A stretch of 64,000 nucleotides of DNA from Sinonovacula constricta. Its lineage: Eukaryota > Mollusca > Bivalvia > Cardiida > Solecurtidae. The position numbers were made by a program, and so were the translations under genes. Each line of letters begins with the position of its first letter. The stretch's first letter is position 1. This document shows, in pieces, positions 36,885 to 47,253 of the stretch. The notes beneath the pieces are model-generated. The model ran no database searches, was not told the DNA's origin, and saw nothing but the letters and a program-made list of their open reading frames with translations. Location of the stretch: NCBI GenBank assembly GCA_007844125.1, contig CM017568.1, forward strand, positions 10,869,732-10,933,731, in the 5' to 3' direction.

Positions 36885-36905
36885 AGACAGACAAAGAGAC
36901 AGACA
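36590..36905. mobile_element. TTAA-TIR element, copy 3 (truncated), ending in a (CAGA)n microsatellite
   Basis: Internal blocks of the family: GCCATCCGGGATGTCCGCTCTGACGTCGATAT, TTGTGCAGTGATCA, ACTAAAGTATGAG and ACAGTGGAAAATATTGTTACATG. Immediately after this last block the sequence turns into a CAGA/CAAAGAGA microsatellite (36846-36935), the same internal position at which copy 7 carries its 32-bp array. Confidence 0.65.
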
Positions 36906-37144
36906 AAGAGACAGAGACATACAAAGAGACAGAGAGATTTGATGGCGGATAAAAGAACAAAATAGAAAGAGAGAGAAATAAGAGCGAATAGCGAAGTAGA
37001 GTCCAGACATATTGTTTTAAATGTGGTAATATTTAAACAGATACCGATTAAATTATAAATTATTTTCAGAAGGGATATTACGATTGAAGACAAAGAAAAC
37101 GAAGAAGAAAAAGAAGAAACAGAACATGTCGTTGATGTTGAAGA

Positions 37145-37262
37145 TGATGATGAGAAGCAGGTTCATAATGGTGATGATGATGATGATGATGATGATGTTG
37201 ATGATGAGGATGATGATGATGATGATGATGGTGATGGTGGTGGTGGTGGTGGTGATGATGAT
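37145..37262. repeat. (GAT)n/(GGT)n microsatellite
   Basis: Interrupted GATGAT and GGTGGT units. Met/Asp- or His-rich frames are by-products. Confidence 0.93.
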
Positions 37263-37708
37263 AATGACAGCAAAAAGCAAGAATATTAAAAACAAACAAG
37301 AAAAGAAAAAAGGAAAGAAAAAAGGTAAGACAAATGGAAAACATGCTGATATAGAAATACACAGCATCGATCGTAACGGTAAAGAAAACTGAAGCAGTGC
37401 TAGAAGACAAAAATGGTTTTGTAAGAAGATCTGTATGCCATTAAACATAAGAGAGAATTTTCAAAATACTTATCCTCTTATTTTGTTTCTATGACAACAT
37501 TTATGGTATCATTTATATTTTGTTTTGTTCCTAAAAATCCTGTTAATAACTAACAAACGGTGTTATTAAGATAAAGGATTTATACGCGGCACAGAGGATC
37601 TTTGATAGTCTTGTTGATATCACTTTCAAGACAAAATGTAGTGATATACCTCAAGTGCGGAAATTAACAATTCAAGGCTACGTATAAATGTACAGTAAAC
37701 GTTGATTT

Positions 37709-37880
37709 TTAAAGGCTGTAACTGGCTGTTTGAACCATTTGGACTATTTACTTTGACCATTTTAAACATTTATTTCCTGTCTAAGCCTCGCTGCACAGTT
37801 TAGAATTAAGGAAACCATTCATTCAATTTCAAGATCAGTGTTATCATCATCTGGGTAATCCGAATTGACGTCGATCACAT
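37709..37880. mobile_element. TTAA-TIR element, copy 4 (interrupted by copy 5)
   Basis: Starts TTAA + AGGCTGTAACTGGCTG and contains TTATTTCCTGTCTAAGCCTCGCTGCACAGTTTAG and ATCATCTGGGTAATCCGAATTGACGTCGAT. It stops where copy 5 begins. Confidence 0.6.
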
Positions 37881-37881
37881 T

Positions 37882-38490
37882 TTAAAGGTGGTATCCGACA
37901 TTTTTGACCTGAGTTTTATTTAAACAACCATGTATTTATTGTTACCAGAAAAAGATTCCTCAAAATGCTTTTTAATGATATTCTAGATCCACGTGAAAAG
38001 CGCAGCCTAACACCCTACTTGCCAATACAAACATGTATTTCCTATCTGATCCACTCTGCCCAGTTCCAGTTAACTACATTTAAATTAAGAAAACCACGTG
38101 ACCAAGTACTTTTGAGACCACATAACATCATCATTTGGATTATCCACTCCGGCGTCAGGGTCTGTTTTAGCAGAAGTTTCCTTCATGCTTATTTATAGAT
38201 TTGAAAAGAATGAACCTTTAGAGTTGGGTCAGACTTTATTTTATGGTCGGATATACCTCCTTTACGCAGGAATCCTCATTTTGTTTATTTATAGGTATGG
38301 AGACAACGAACATTTAGTGATGTCTTTTTTCTTTGTAAGGTTTTACAAACGAAATGGGCTAAAATTCGTTTGTTCTTAGAATAAAGTCCTTGTTTATGCA
38401 GGAAGTATTCCAAAATTCGACAAAACAACGTTAAGATGTAGTTACATGTAATGATATAGACAAACTGTCAAGTAACTCCAAAGGTGATTC
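37882..38490. mobile_element. TTAA-TIR element, copy 5 (nested in copy 4)
   Basis: Left end TTAA + AGGTGGTATCCGACA. Internal blocks CCTATCTGATCCACTCTGCCCAG, ACCACGTGACCAAGTACTTTTGAGA and ATTATCCACTCCGGCGTCAGGG. Degenerate right end near 38461-38485 (AAACTGTCAAGTAACTCC). Confidence 0.7.
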
Positions 38491-38720
38491 TGGGAGAAAA
38501 ATAACATATATATATATATATATGGTTTATTGGAAATATTCTGCTAAATTCGACTTGTAGTATCGTGAAAACCTGTCAAGTTAAAACAAAGGCAATTTTC
38601 AGTGGGTGAATCATATCTATGTACATGTATGTATGTATACACGTCATTGAACGCAATTTTAATAATCAACTGATATATGAATTGCATATCGTGGCCCCAT
38701 CGCTTAGATAAATCGGCTAT

Positions 38721-39205
38721 TTAAAAGGTGATATCCCACGGTTAGGACAAACGTTTTGTTTTCTCGAGTAACAAAATTAGAACAAATGAAAATAATTGTT
38801 ACTTGAAAATGTCTTGCCACATATCTGTGTGAACTACGAAGCATATTACCTCTCGTCATTGCGAATGTATTTCATATCTGAGCCACGTTGCAGAGATACA
38901 TGTACCTACAACTAACGTTTTGGATCCGTTATATGAACTTCTTCAAGGTAATTCTTTCTGACGTCGATATTTATTTTCAGTGCAAATCACTATCGTGTTT
39001 TATAGGTTTAGAATGAATAACATTCAGAGAAGGGGTTGTTGTTTTTTTCGATTTTCTTTGTCTGACAATATAGGTAGTGATCTAAAACATCTTAACTTAG
39101 ACTAAAGTATGAGTTTATGCAGAAATTATGCCCAAATTTCCCAAAGCATTGGCCAGATATCGCTACATGTATTCGATATATGCAACCTTCGGATAACCTT
39201 TAGTG
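38721..39205. mobile_element. TTAA-TIR element, copy 6
   Basis: Left end TTAA + AAGGTGATATCCCACGG. Internal blocks TATCTGAGCCACGTTGCAGAG, TCTGACGTCGATATTTATTTT, GACTAAAGTATGAGTTTATGC and AAATTATGCCCAAATTTCCC..AGATATCGCTACATGTATTCG. Right end CCTTCGGATAACCTTTA. About 485 bp. Confidence 0.75.
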
Positions 39206-39348
39206 CGAAATTGTGAAGCTGAGTTTACAGGCAGCCTTTTCATCAAGTATTCATCCATTAGAAAAAGAATGCAGCGTCATTTGAACCAATGAAAATTATT
39301 AGATACCACATCTGAGCAGTGTTTAAAGTGCTGTTGTTTTGCACAAAC

Positions 39349-39414
39349 CTGTTCCTGAAAGATAAGTTCAAGATTCTGCAGTTGTTGTTTTAATTTTCTT
39401 TCATCTAAAATATA
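39349..39414 (-). other. Possible orphan coding exon (coiled-coil segment)
   Basis: On the minus strand a good acceptor (TTTTGTATATTTTAG) precedes 66 bases encoding DERKLKQQLQNLELIFQEQ, followed by CAG|GTTTGT. The frame enters and leaves in phase 1, and the peptide is heptad-like. No partner exon was found, so this could be chance. Confidence 0.3.
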
Positions 39415-39479
39415 CAAAACACATAATATTACAAGATTAATTATGAATGTAGTGTATATAATAGTCGACACGTCAAGGC

Positions 39480-40349
39480 ATTGTCCTATGGACTATTTTT
39501 ATAAAGATACATGTTTGTGTGCGTAGTAATTCGATCTTAATTAGAATTGTGTGTTTCAAGGTCGCACGTAGTGGCTTCTAGTGTGAAGGAGGTGGGGAAG
39601 TGTCAGTATCAAGATATATAGATTTTAAGTAAAATGTTATGTTACAGACATTTCAGTTTTAAAACAAGAATTGTAATTTATCATGACAGACTTGTTTATT
39701 TCCAACCGAGAAGCAATTCTAACACAAGCGCCAATTTTCTGGTTATGACCATATATGTAACATTTTATCAAAGCTATTTATTAATTCAGGCAATAAATCA
39801 CTCGCTTTGTATGAAGATGTATTTTCTTACACCATCTCTTCAAGCAAAGTGTCGCGATATGGGGAAAAAAAAACAAAAAAAAAATGAAGCCAGTTTGAGA
39901 TATCGCAACAGGTGCATGGACAAAGAACAATAACTCGAATTAACATAAAACAATAGGAAAACCAGTGATAATTTGGTCATGAATTGTCTCTCTGATGTAT
40001 GTCATAAAATCACGTGAATAAACAAACGGCAGTACCCATGACGTAGCGAACTACAAAGATAAATGTTCTTGTTTGTGTATTAAATATTGTATTGTAGAAT
40101 TTGTATTCTATTGTAGAAGCCATTCTTTATTTAACGAAACCTGAAAAGTAGAGTGGTAAACGACGAAGACAAAAAAATACAGTTTTGTACATATACCTCC
40201 ACCAGTAGACCCAAGGTGTGATCATCTGGAAGACGGAATAATCAATTCTGATGTGCAAGTTTTATACCAAATAAGCGGGACTTCAGAAAGATTACTAAAT
40301 CGATCGAGCAATTTTACATATTTTATGGTGAAATTGGAGTACAAATTAC

Positions 40350-40411
<62 letters not shown>

Positions 40412-41285
40412 TACACCTAAGTCCTTAAAGTAAGATTTTTGTTTACAAACTGTTTATTCTGCACCTATACAAGCACCTACGTGCCTGGTGTCACTGTAAG
40501 GTCACGGCATTGGTTTAAACAAAATACTTTATGCACACAATGTAATGGACGGCTGTCGCCATATCAAGTCAGTAATGCGGACTTACACAGTTAGGTCCAC
40601 ATCGCAATGAATTATGGGTAGTGTTATCATGCAGATAAATGACATCTTAAACATGTAACCGCATCGTATTTTTCAAAGAAAAGTTAACGGAAAATTAAAA
40701 TCATAGAAAAGTTGGTAAAATGGGAGATAAAGGAACAGTTAAAAAGGTTGTTAGAAGGAAACAACTATTTACAATGACAGATAATAGAACGGGAGGTAAA
40801 CTATAGAAAGGCAGAAAACGGTACTTTACAGGATGTCCCTTCTGAAACAGTGGAGATACTGTTCAGCCAATTGTTGATTTGAGCCCATTTTCTTTGATTC
40901 AAAGTTTACAAAAACGACATAGGTCTTAAAAGGAAAGCACTTATTAAAATCGAATAACTACACAGATATACATGGATCTTTAAAAATAGTCCATACTACA
41001 ACTCATTTATATATTAACTTTTACAAATATTACAAATTTTATATTGAAAATGTGTTTTTAAATATTATATTCATTGTGTCTTGTAATGTAAGGTGTTCTG
41101 AGTAGTTTACTCGTAAGGAAGTTGAAAAATTTGCTAAATCTTGAACTTCTAATTCACTAACAATTTCTTTGTTTCATAAGTGTAAAAAACAATATTTTAA
41201 ATAATGTTCAAAAGTGGTATTATATAACTTACTGATGTAACAAAACTGTGTATTTTGTTGTATTTTTATATAATGAAACTTAATG
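39480..41285. other. No gene recognised; (AAT)n microsatellite at 40350-40408
   Basis: About 20 AAT units stand alone in AT-rich sequence. Nothing else supported. Confidence 0.5.
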
Positions 41286-41299
41286 TGAAGACTTACTTC

Positions 41300-41475
41300 A
41301 GTCGGAACTCCTCGGGTAATTCCGTCCTCGGGACATTCATACCTCGGATGTATCTGGTGCAATGATACATACAGAAATGACGATCGTTTTGTTCGCTGGA
41401 AGTCGGAAGAAGAAAATGCCTAAAATGCAGTTCTCACAAAACATAAACAATGGCATCGTTTGACAGCTGCGCTGG
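41300..41475 (+). repeat. Dispersed repeat, copy 2 (5' flank of helicase-like fragment)
   Basis: Same ordered blocks as 6290-6480: TCGGAACTCCTCGGGTAATTCC, GATGTATCTGGTGCAATGAT, ACGATCGTTTTGTTCGCTGG and AACATAAACAATGGCATCGTTTGACAGCTG. Confidence 0.75.
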
Positions 41476-41598
41476 GTAAATTAAAATTGGATTATTTAAA
41501 TTTAAAGCCACAACAAATTGAAGATCTAAAGGCATTTACTAAGGGGAGTGATACGCTGGCCGTAGGATTTGGAAAAAAGTTTGATATACATGTATCAG
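41454..41598 (+). pseudogene. RecQ-type helicase-like N-terminal fragment (frameshifted)
   Basis: An ATG at 41451-41453 opens MASFDSCA and stops after a frame change. The neighbouring frame continues ALGKLKLDYLNLKPQQIEDL + KAFTKGSDTLA..GFGKK, which resembles the Q-motif (LKPQQ) and a damaged Walker A of RecQ-like DNA helicases. The segment ends at CAG|GTACTA, a plausible donor, as a first exon would. The missing LPT before GFGK and the frameshift suggest a dead copy. Association with a repeated 5' flank suggests a multicopy family. Confidence 0.5.
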
Positions 41599-41767
41599 GT
41601 ACTACCCTATATGTTGGCTCTACGTGTGCGTTTCTGTTGCGCAATATATCACTGTGTTGTTATTTCATTATTTCGAAAAACAATGCTCTCCGCTGCAGTT
41701 AGCTGTCATCCGAGCTATCATCTTTGTTTTGACGTCTGTCACAAAAGTAGTCCCATTTTGGGAAATG

Positions 41768-41845
41768 GCCGTGGTGATCCGACTACCTACGTACATCCAA
41801 GATGATTCGTGGATTATCCGAGGTGTTTCGATTGAATGGAATTTC
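41768..41845 (+). repeat. Short dispersed repeat (partner at 51850-51915)
   Basis: GATCCGACTACCTACGTACATCC..GATTCGTGGATTATCCGAGGTGTTCCGA-like sequence also occurs at 51857-51912 (GATCCAACTACCTACATACATCC..GATTCGTATATTATCCGAGCTGTTCCGA). Confidence 0.6.
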
Positions 41846-41869
41846 TTATACCTGTATACCTGAACCTAA

Positions 41870-43490
41870 ATATGATTCACCCATTGGAAATGATGTCTTA
41901 AGTTTAACTTGACTCGATTTTAAGACACCACAAGAGCAACTCTTGGCAGGACGTTTCCAAGTAATACAAATATTTTAGTTTATGTTGTTGATGTTTTCAT
42001 TCACAAAGTGTCAGAATCCATCTTTGAAGAGCTTATCAGGTGACCCCAGGTCGGCAAATATAGTAACGGTTCAATGGTTAGCGAATTTGGCATTTTTTCG
42101 CCCGAATTATTTGTAGACAGATGGCTCGACTTTTGATTCTAGAATAAGCCAGGTATGCTAAAAACGATTCCGGTTTAACTTTTGGATTACTCTTATCTTT
42201 TCGGCGTACATACATGCCTTATGATACAGGTACGCAGGTGCACCGTCATTCCGAACCCTAGATCGACCAAATGGTAAATAATTTTCAAAAATGGATGCCG
42301 TATTGTTAATCTGCACCCAAAAATATATCCGTGGGATATATGTATAGTTTTTAATTTTATAATTAATGTTTGAAGCAAAGTTGTTTCGACTCCAAATCGG
42401 CCAAAATCGTAAGGGTTTAGTCCATCGAGTATTGCTCGAAGAGATACGACTTTGTACGAAGAAAACATAATAAAACAATATATATAGTCTACTTTTTGTT
42501 CTAATGCACGCTATACGCTATGTTTTAATGTGTATAATACTATAGATAATAATCATGAGTAAATATATTTAATATTTATTTACTATTTTAATAATCTTCG
42601 CGTGTTCTCGGTAAATTTCGACTGGATCCGAAACGAAAATTCGATCAAAATCTTTTTCAAAAAGGTCACTTGTAAAATATGTGCGCGCATGCGGGCCGGG
42701 AACCATTTTGCGCCAAATGTTTATCTGGTGAACTGTTAAAAGAAGTTATTTAATTATTGAACTGTCAATTTAAATTTAGTTTGTAGTGCATGATTGTGTC
42801 CGAAAGAATTTTAAATTTATCTTTGAGTGAATTTATGGCATTTATTTTGTGTTAATTCTGAACAACTACCAGACAAAAATGTTTCCAATTTGTAAAATCA
42901 AAAGATATGTGTTGTTCATGGAAAAATAAACTTTATTTTAAAAGCGTTGTAGAATTCAAAAGGCTATTGTAATTAGTGTTTTGTGTTCAGTGCGGAAAAC
43001 GGAGGATGGTAAGATGATACAAGTCAATACAAAGACTTTATCAGAATCCTTCTTTATTGTCTTAGATGTCATTTACATGTGTTGTTTTTAATTTCTCATC
43101 GAGTCTTTATCTAAGAACGTCATGCTGGTAGTTATGGCGGATTTTGTTTACACCACATATAGATGATGAATTAACAGCTTAGTTAATTATGGCCTCGATG
43201 AAAGTAAGCAGAACAGACACTGTCAGATTGGCCCCGCTCTGGAATGCACCTTTTATGGGGACGATAGTGCATAAGTCAATAACACGATGTCGCAGTTATT
43301 TTGTCAGACCTTATTCAGAAAAAAGGGCCCCGAGTGTTCCGTTTTTGTAACAGTGAAGCTGGCAACAATAAAGTGTAGCTTACAATTAATAAAATCAGAG
43401 GGATTTAATAGGAATTCGCTGCCTTTGGGCGAGGTCTTTTAACAAAAGAAACCGAGTATGCCGACGTTAGCAACACAGCTTGTAATTACA
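41870..43490. other. No gene recognised
   Basis: AT-rich sequence. Short open frames on both strands without recognisable similarity. Confidence 0.5.
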
Positions 43491-43499
43491 GATGTAGCA

Positions 43500-43655
43500 G
43501 ACAACAAGGAAGGTAGCAAAATAGCAGACAGTCTAGTTCCCATCAGAGTTACGGTTCGTTATTATAAAATATTTATGTAATGAATCCACAGTTTAAACAG
43601 ATTCTACAAGACAGCCATATTCTTGTTTACAGCGCGTGCTCTGAATGTCTCACCT
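43500..43655 (+). repeat. Dispersed repeat, copy 2 (partner at 4.0-4.2 kb)
   Basis: ACAACAAGGAAGGTAGCAA, CCCATCAGAGTTACGGTTCGTTA and GCGCGTGCTCTGAATG match the ordered blocks at 4016-4165. Confidence 0.5.
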
Positions 43656-44297
43656 CCGCGCTCTGCCTTGTAATAAACTTGAACAGACACCGCACAACCA
43701 GTACATCCTTATACACTGTTGTGTTATTCTTGTAGTAAAACAACACAATAAAGGACACAAATCACTGTTGTTGCTATATCTCCTGCCACTGGTAATCCAT
43801 TGTAGGACCTCAGCTGTCCTCATGCAATGACATTTCTTCATCAAAATCCGAATAACTGTTTTTAAGTGCAAGTATAACGACAGATCTAGTCTAGTAAATG
43901 ATACACCTGTATTTATTTTCCATGATACCCCTCACATGTTTATACTAAACGGAACTTAGACAGCTACTGATAGCAAAGAATACAAAATATGTAAAAAAAT
44001 AATATTAATTTTAACCGTTGTAGTCACGTAATACATGTAACATTTTGTCACTTTTATTACAAATCCAGAAAGTCAGACCCATTAAGCATAGCTATACAAA
44101 TATATACCGGACACAGTGTACACGTGGTCAAAAGCAAAAAACACACAGCTTAATAACAACCAGTATTACCCTAAGGTTGTAAGGTAGTCTAATAGACAGC
44201 CTGCTACAGAGCGGAGGTAAATCAGGTAGTTCAGGTAGAGCTATCCTGCGATGGCTGATTTCATTTTTCAAAAAAGCATCATATTTCAAAGAGAAAA

Positions 44298-44368
44298 ACT
44301 GTGGTCTAGTGGCTAGTGTGTCGGGCTGAAAATCGGAAGAATGTGAGTCAGATCCTGGTGTTAGCATG
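44298..44368 (+). mobile_element. tRNA-derived SINE head
   Basis: TGTGGTCTAGTGGCTAGTGTG (A box, tRNA-like 5' part), then GAGTCAGATCCTGGTG (degenerate B box). Confidence 0.5.
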
Positions 44369-44654
44369 ATATTTTTATCAATTGATCTTGGTTATCTAAG
44401 ATAGATAGATAGATTAATAGATTTATAGTGTACATCTGTGGGGTTAGAATAATATTTTTAGTATACAGCTCGACAAGTACCCCTGTTTGCTCTGAACCTA
44501 AATTATATAAAATAACAATTGTGCCTTAACCTTGCAAGAAATACCAAGATAATAAATAGTACTATTAAATGACGGCAATGAGAGATAAATCGAGATAGTT
44601 TCCATTTAAACATCCACAACACTTTGTTTGGATTACCTACCTTGTTGGATAGGA

Positions 44655-44915
44655 AATTGTTTATTGTTTATTGGGTTTATCGTCCCACAGTACTTAAGTT
44701 ATCTGGAGACGGTGTCCACTTGAAGCAGATATAGTGCTGCCTTCACTGTGTATAGCATGCCTGATATGGTGCCACGCCCAGTCACACTGTCCTGACACCG
44801 GGTCAACTAATGGAACTACCATTATATTTGCTTGAGCGTTAGCAAGGGAGCTATACCACTACCATTTTAACGACTTTGGTATGTCGTGGCCCGGGATCGA
44901 ACCCGGCACTGCAGT
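44655..44915. mobile_element. Dispersed repeat with a B-box-like end
   Basis: GTTTATTGGGTTTATCGTCCCAC opens a ~260-base block of higher GC than its surroundings, ending GTCGTGGCCCGGGATCGAACCCGGCAC. GGGATCGAACCC is B-box-like and palindromic with its flank. Similar blocks are common in bivalve genomes from general knowledge; no second copy is in this window. Confidence 0.4.
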
Positions 44916-45309
44916 ATTATTTTGTATTATTATACATATAATTTTGATGTGGTGGTTTATATTCATTTTTATTATAGTGATGAAATTGTATACTTGCACT
45001 CTTTAGTTTAATTTACCTCAATTTTAATTACATTTAAATTGTTGTTTACTGACAAATAAAATAACTGTATACAATGCAGATTAATTTCCAATCTACAACA
45101 TGGGCTCATCATGCTTTCTTTTCCTTTTAAACTTAATGAAATTTTATTTTATATCTTGCTTCAATCATGTTCATGCTAAGTCACTAGAGTCCTTTTAATC
45201 AAAATTTAACATTCAAATTTGCGTTTGTATTCTTTAAAGAGTTTACACGATTGCTCCAATTTATTTCCACATGGCTTTTTGTATTCCCTCTTGAATGTTT
45301 ATTTAAAGC

Positions 45310-45605
45310 ATACATATATCGGCCAGATATCCACCCGACCTTGACATCGGTCCTATGTCAGTCCAATATCGGCTCAATATTGAAAACAGATAATGGACCA
45401 ATATGAAATATATACATTGCAAAACCGGTGGCGGCCCGATATTAAAATCCTTTTTTGGCCCGATATACAAAAAACATATTGGTCTGATATTGGACCGATA
45501 TGCAAAAAACATATTGGTCTGATATTGGTCCGGTATACACAAATCCTGTTGGTCTGATATTGGACCGATATACACAAACCATATTGGACTGATATTGGCC
45601 CGGTT
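45310..45605. repeat. GATATTGG-type degenerate tandem repeat
   Basis: Six to eight degenerate ~36-bp units containing ATTGG(T/A)C(T/C)GATATTGG(A/T)CCGATAT. The minus strand reads as repeated IGPISDQ-type peptides (105-codon frame) with no further support. Confidence 0.75.
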
Positions 45606-45645
45606 AGGATACTTGTCCATTCTTAATCGGGCAGTATTATATGTT

Positions 45646-46235
45646 AATAAATAAGTGATTTGATATAGGCCCTGTTATTTGTCCGAGGGCAGTCGTATTG
45701 GCCTAAGGCCGAGGGCCTATACGACTGTCCCGAGGAAAAATAACAGGGCCTATATCAAATCACTTATTTATTGACTATTTTATTAAATAACTATTTATAA
45801 TCTAATTAAGTTTCATTTTAAATGTTTTAAAACAAGAGGATAAATTTATTTGTTTACGATGTACTTCTGTAACAGCGTTTATCGTCTGAGTGCTATCGTC
45901 TGCTGTCGTTTTTTGTGTGCATGTAAATTTCACTGTCATGAAAATCCCAAATCTGTGGCTATCGGTACGTAAGGTTGAAGGTTACATACCACCATATTGT
46001 TAAAAATTATTTCATGTTGTCAAATGGTCTCGAACTGGTTTAAGGTTTGAAGATTTCCAGCAAAAGTATCTTCAATCGACAAAAATACAAGATGGCCGCC
46101 ATTTCAGCTAAAATCTATATGATTTTTTGGCCCTGCTCTAGCAGCCAATCAAATTGCCCAAAATGCGGGCTTTATATCTATACGACTTTTCGGCCCCGGG
46201 CCGGAAAGTGATATAGATATTGGCCCGCTTATTTG
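45646..46235. mobile_element. Foldback element with terminal hairpins
   Basis: 45646-45705 and 45713-45771 are inverted copies (AATAAATAAGTGATTTGATAT, AGGCCCTGTTATTT, CAGTCGTAT). A second hairpin at 46165-46215 (TATATCTATACGACTTTTCGGCCC / GGGCCGGAAAGTGATATAGATA) uses a related ACGAC/GGCC core. The intervening 350 bases are AT-rich without an ORF. It looks like a non-autonomous foldback/MITE. Confidence 0.7.
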
Positions 46236-46867
46236 AAATGCCACTGCATTATTATGCCAGGCAGCAAACAATTTACAGGGCTAATAATACATGGTTATTT
46301 AATAATACAGTAAACTAATTAAATTCAATTGAACATGTATCAAATAAAGAATACAAATCTGTTACAGGATAGGCAGTTTAATCATGTTACAATGGCAGTA
46401 AAACAGGCAATCAAAACTAAAGGAATCAAAGTCGATCTCATTCTTATTCAATGACTGCGAAAGTTTTATTAACATATACAAAACACACTGGGTACAATTA
46501 AAATAAATACATTAAATATACACAAACAAACAAATAAATAACTGAAACATATAAATATACAAAAACCAAAACTTATTATTTCGTACAATTTATTCATTTA
46601 TTCAGACATACGAAAACAGTTTTGTACCGGCACGTGAAGGAATTAAAATACACATCAAATTTGATGTGATTGGCACACCTTCACCAGCATGCAGCGGCAA
46701 TCATGGCAAAACACATCACAAGTTTAATAGTTCTTAACTAGTCAACGCTTATCAAAATATCACAGACAGTAAGACACACAGAAAAGCCTGCAACTGGAAA
46801 AGATCAATATCACAAGATACCAGTTCTACCTTATATTTCCTCATATCGAACTGAAAGAAATGTTTAG

Positions 46868-47145
46868 TTATCTCCCTTGTGGAATGGTATTTGCATATAC
46901 TTTATATAAGAAAGATATTACATTTTATTTTAGTGTGCTTTTCTAAGCGCTCAAGCTAATTAATTAATTCTTATCTCAATCAATAAAAATCTATTTTATG
47001 TGCATGCTTCAGTCTTAAGTGCTGTTGTTTTGTTTTTGTTTTTAATTTAAAACGTTGAAAAAGTTTATACAAAAACTTTATACAAATAACGACTCACAAG
47101 GGAGGTAAGAATGTAGTTTCTCAATAGTAAGAGTAAATTCCCTTT
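46868..47145. mobile_element. Possible MITE with CTCCCTTGTG ends
   Basis: ATCTCCCTTGTGGAATGGTA on the left and the complement of ATTCTTACCTCCCTTGTGAG on the right are inverted. Ends are imperfect and no duplication of flanks is obvious. Confidence 0.35.
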
Positions 47146-47253
47146 ATACATGACAACAGGGAATACAGCATCACTGTGTTTGACTACAGTTAAACGCGCA
47201 CTTATCATTTTGACTGGTTACGTTTCTATTCCATACCAACCATTTTCGTTTCC

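Noticed and set aside
42158..42478. Two overlapping minus-strand frames of ~100 codons
   Set aside because: No recognisable motif, overlapping in different phases, and no splice context.
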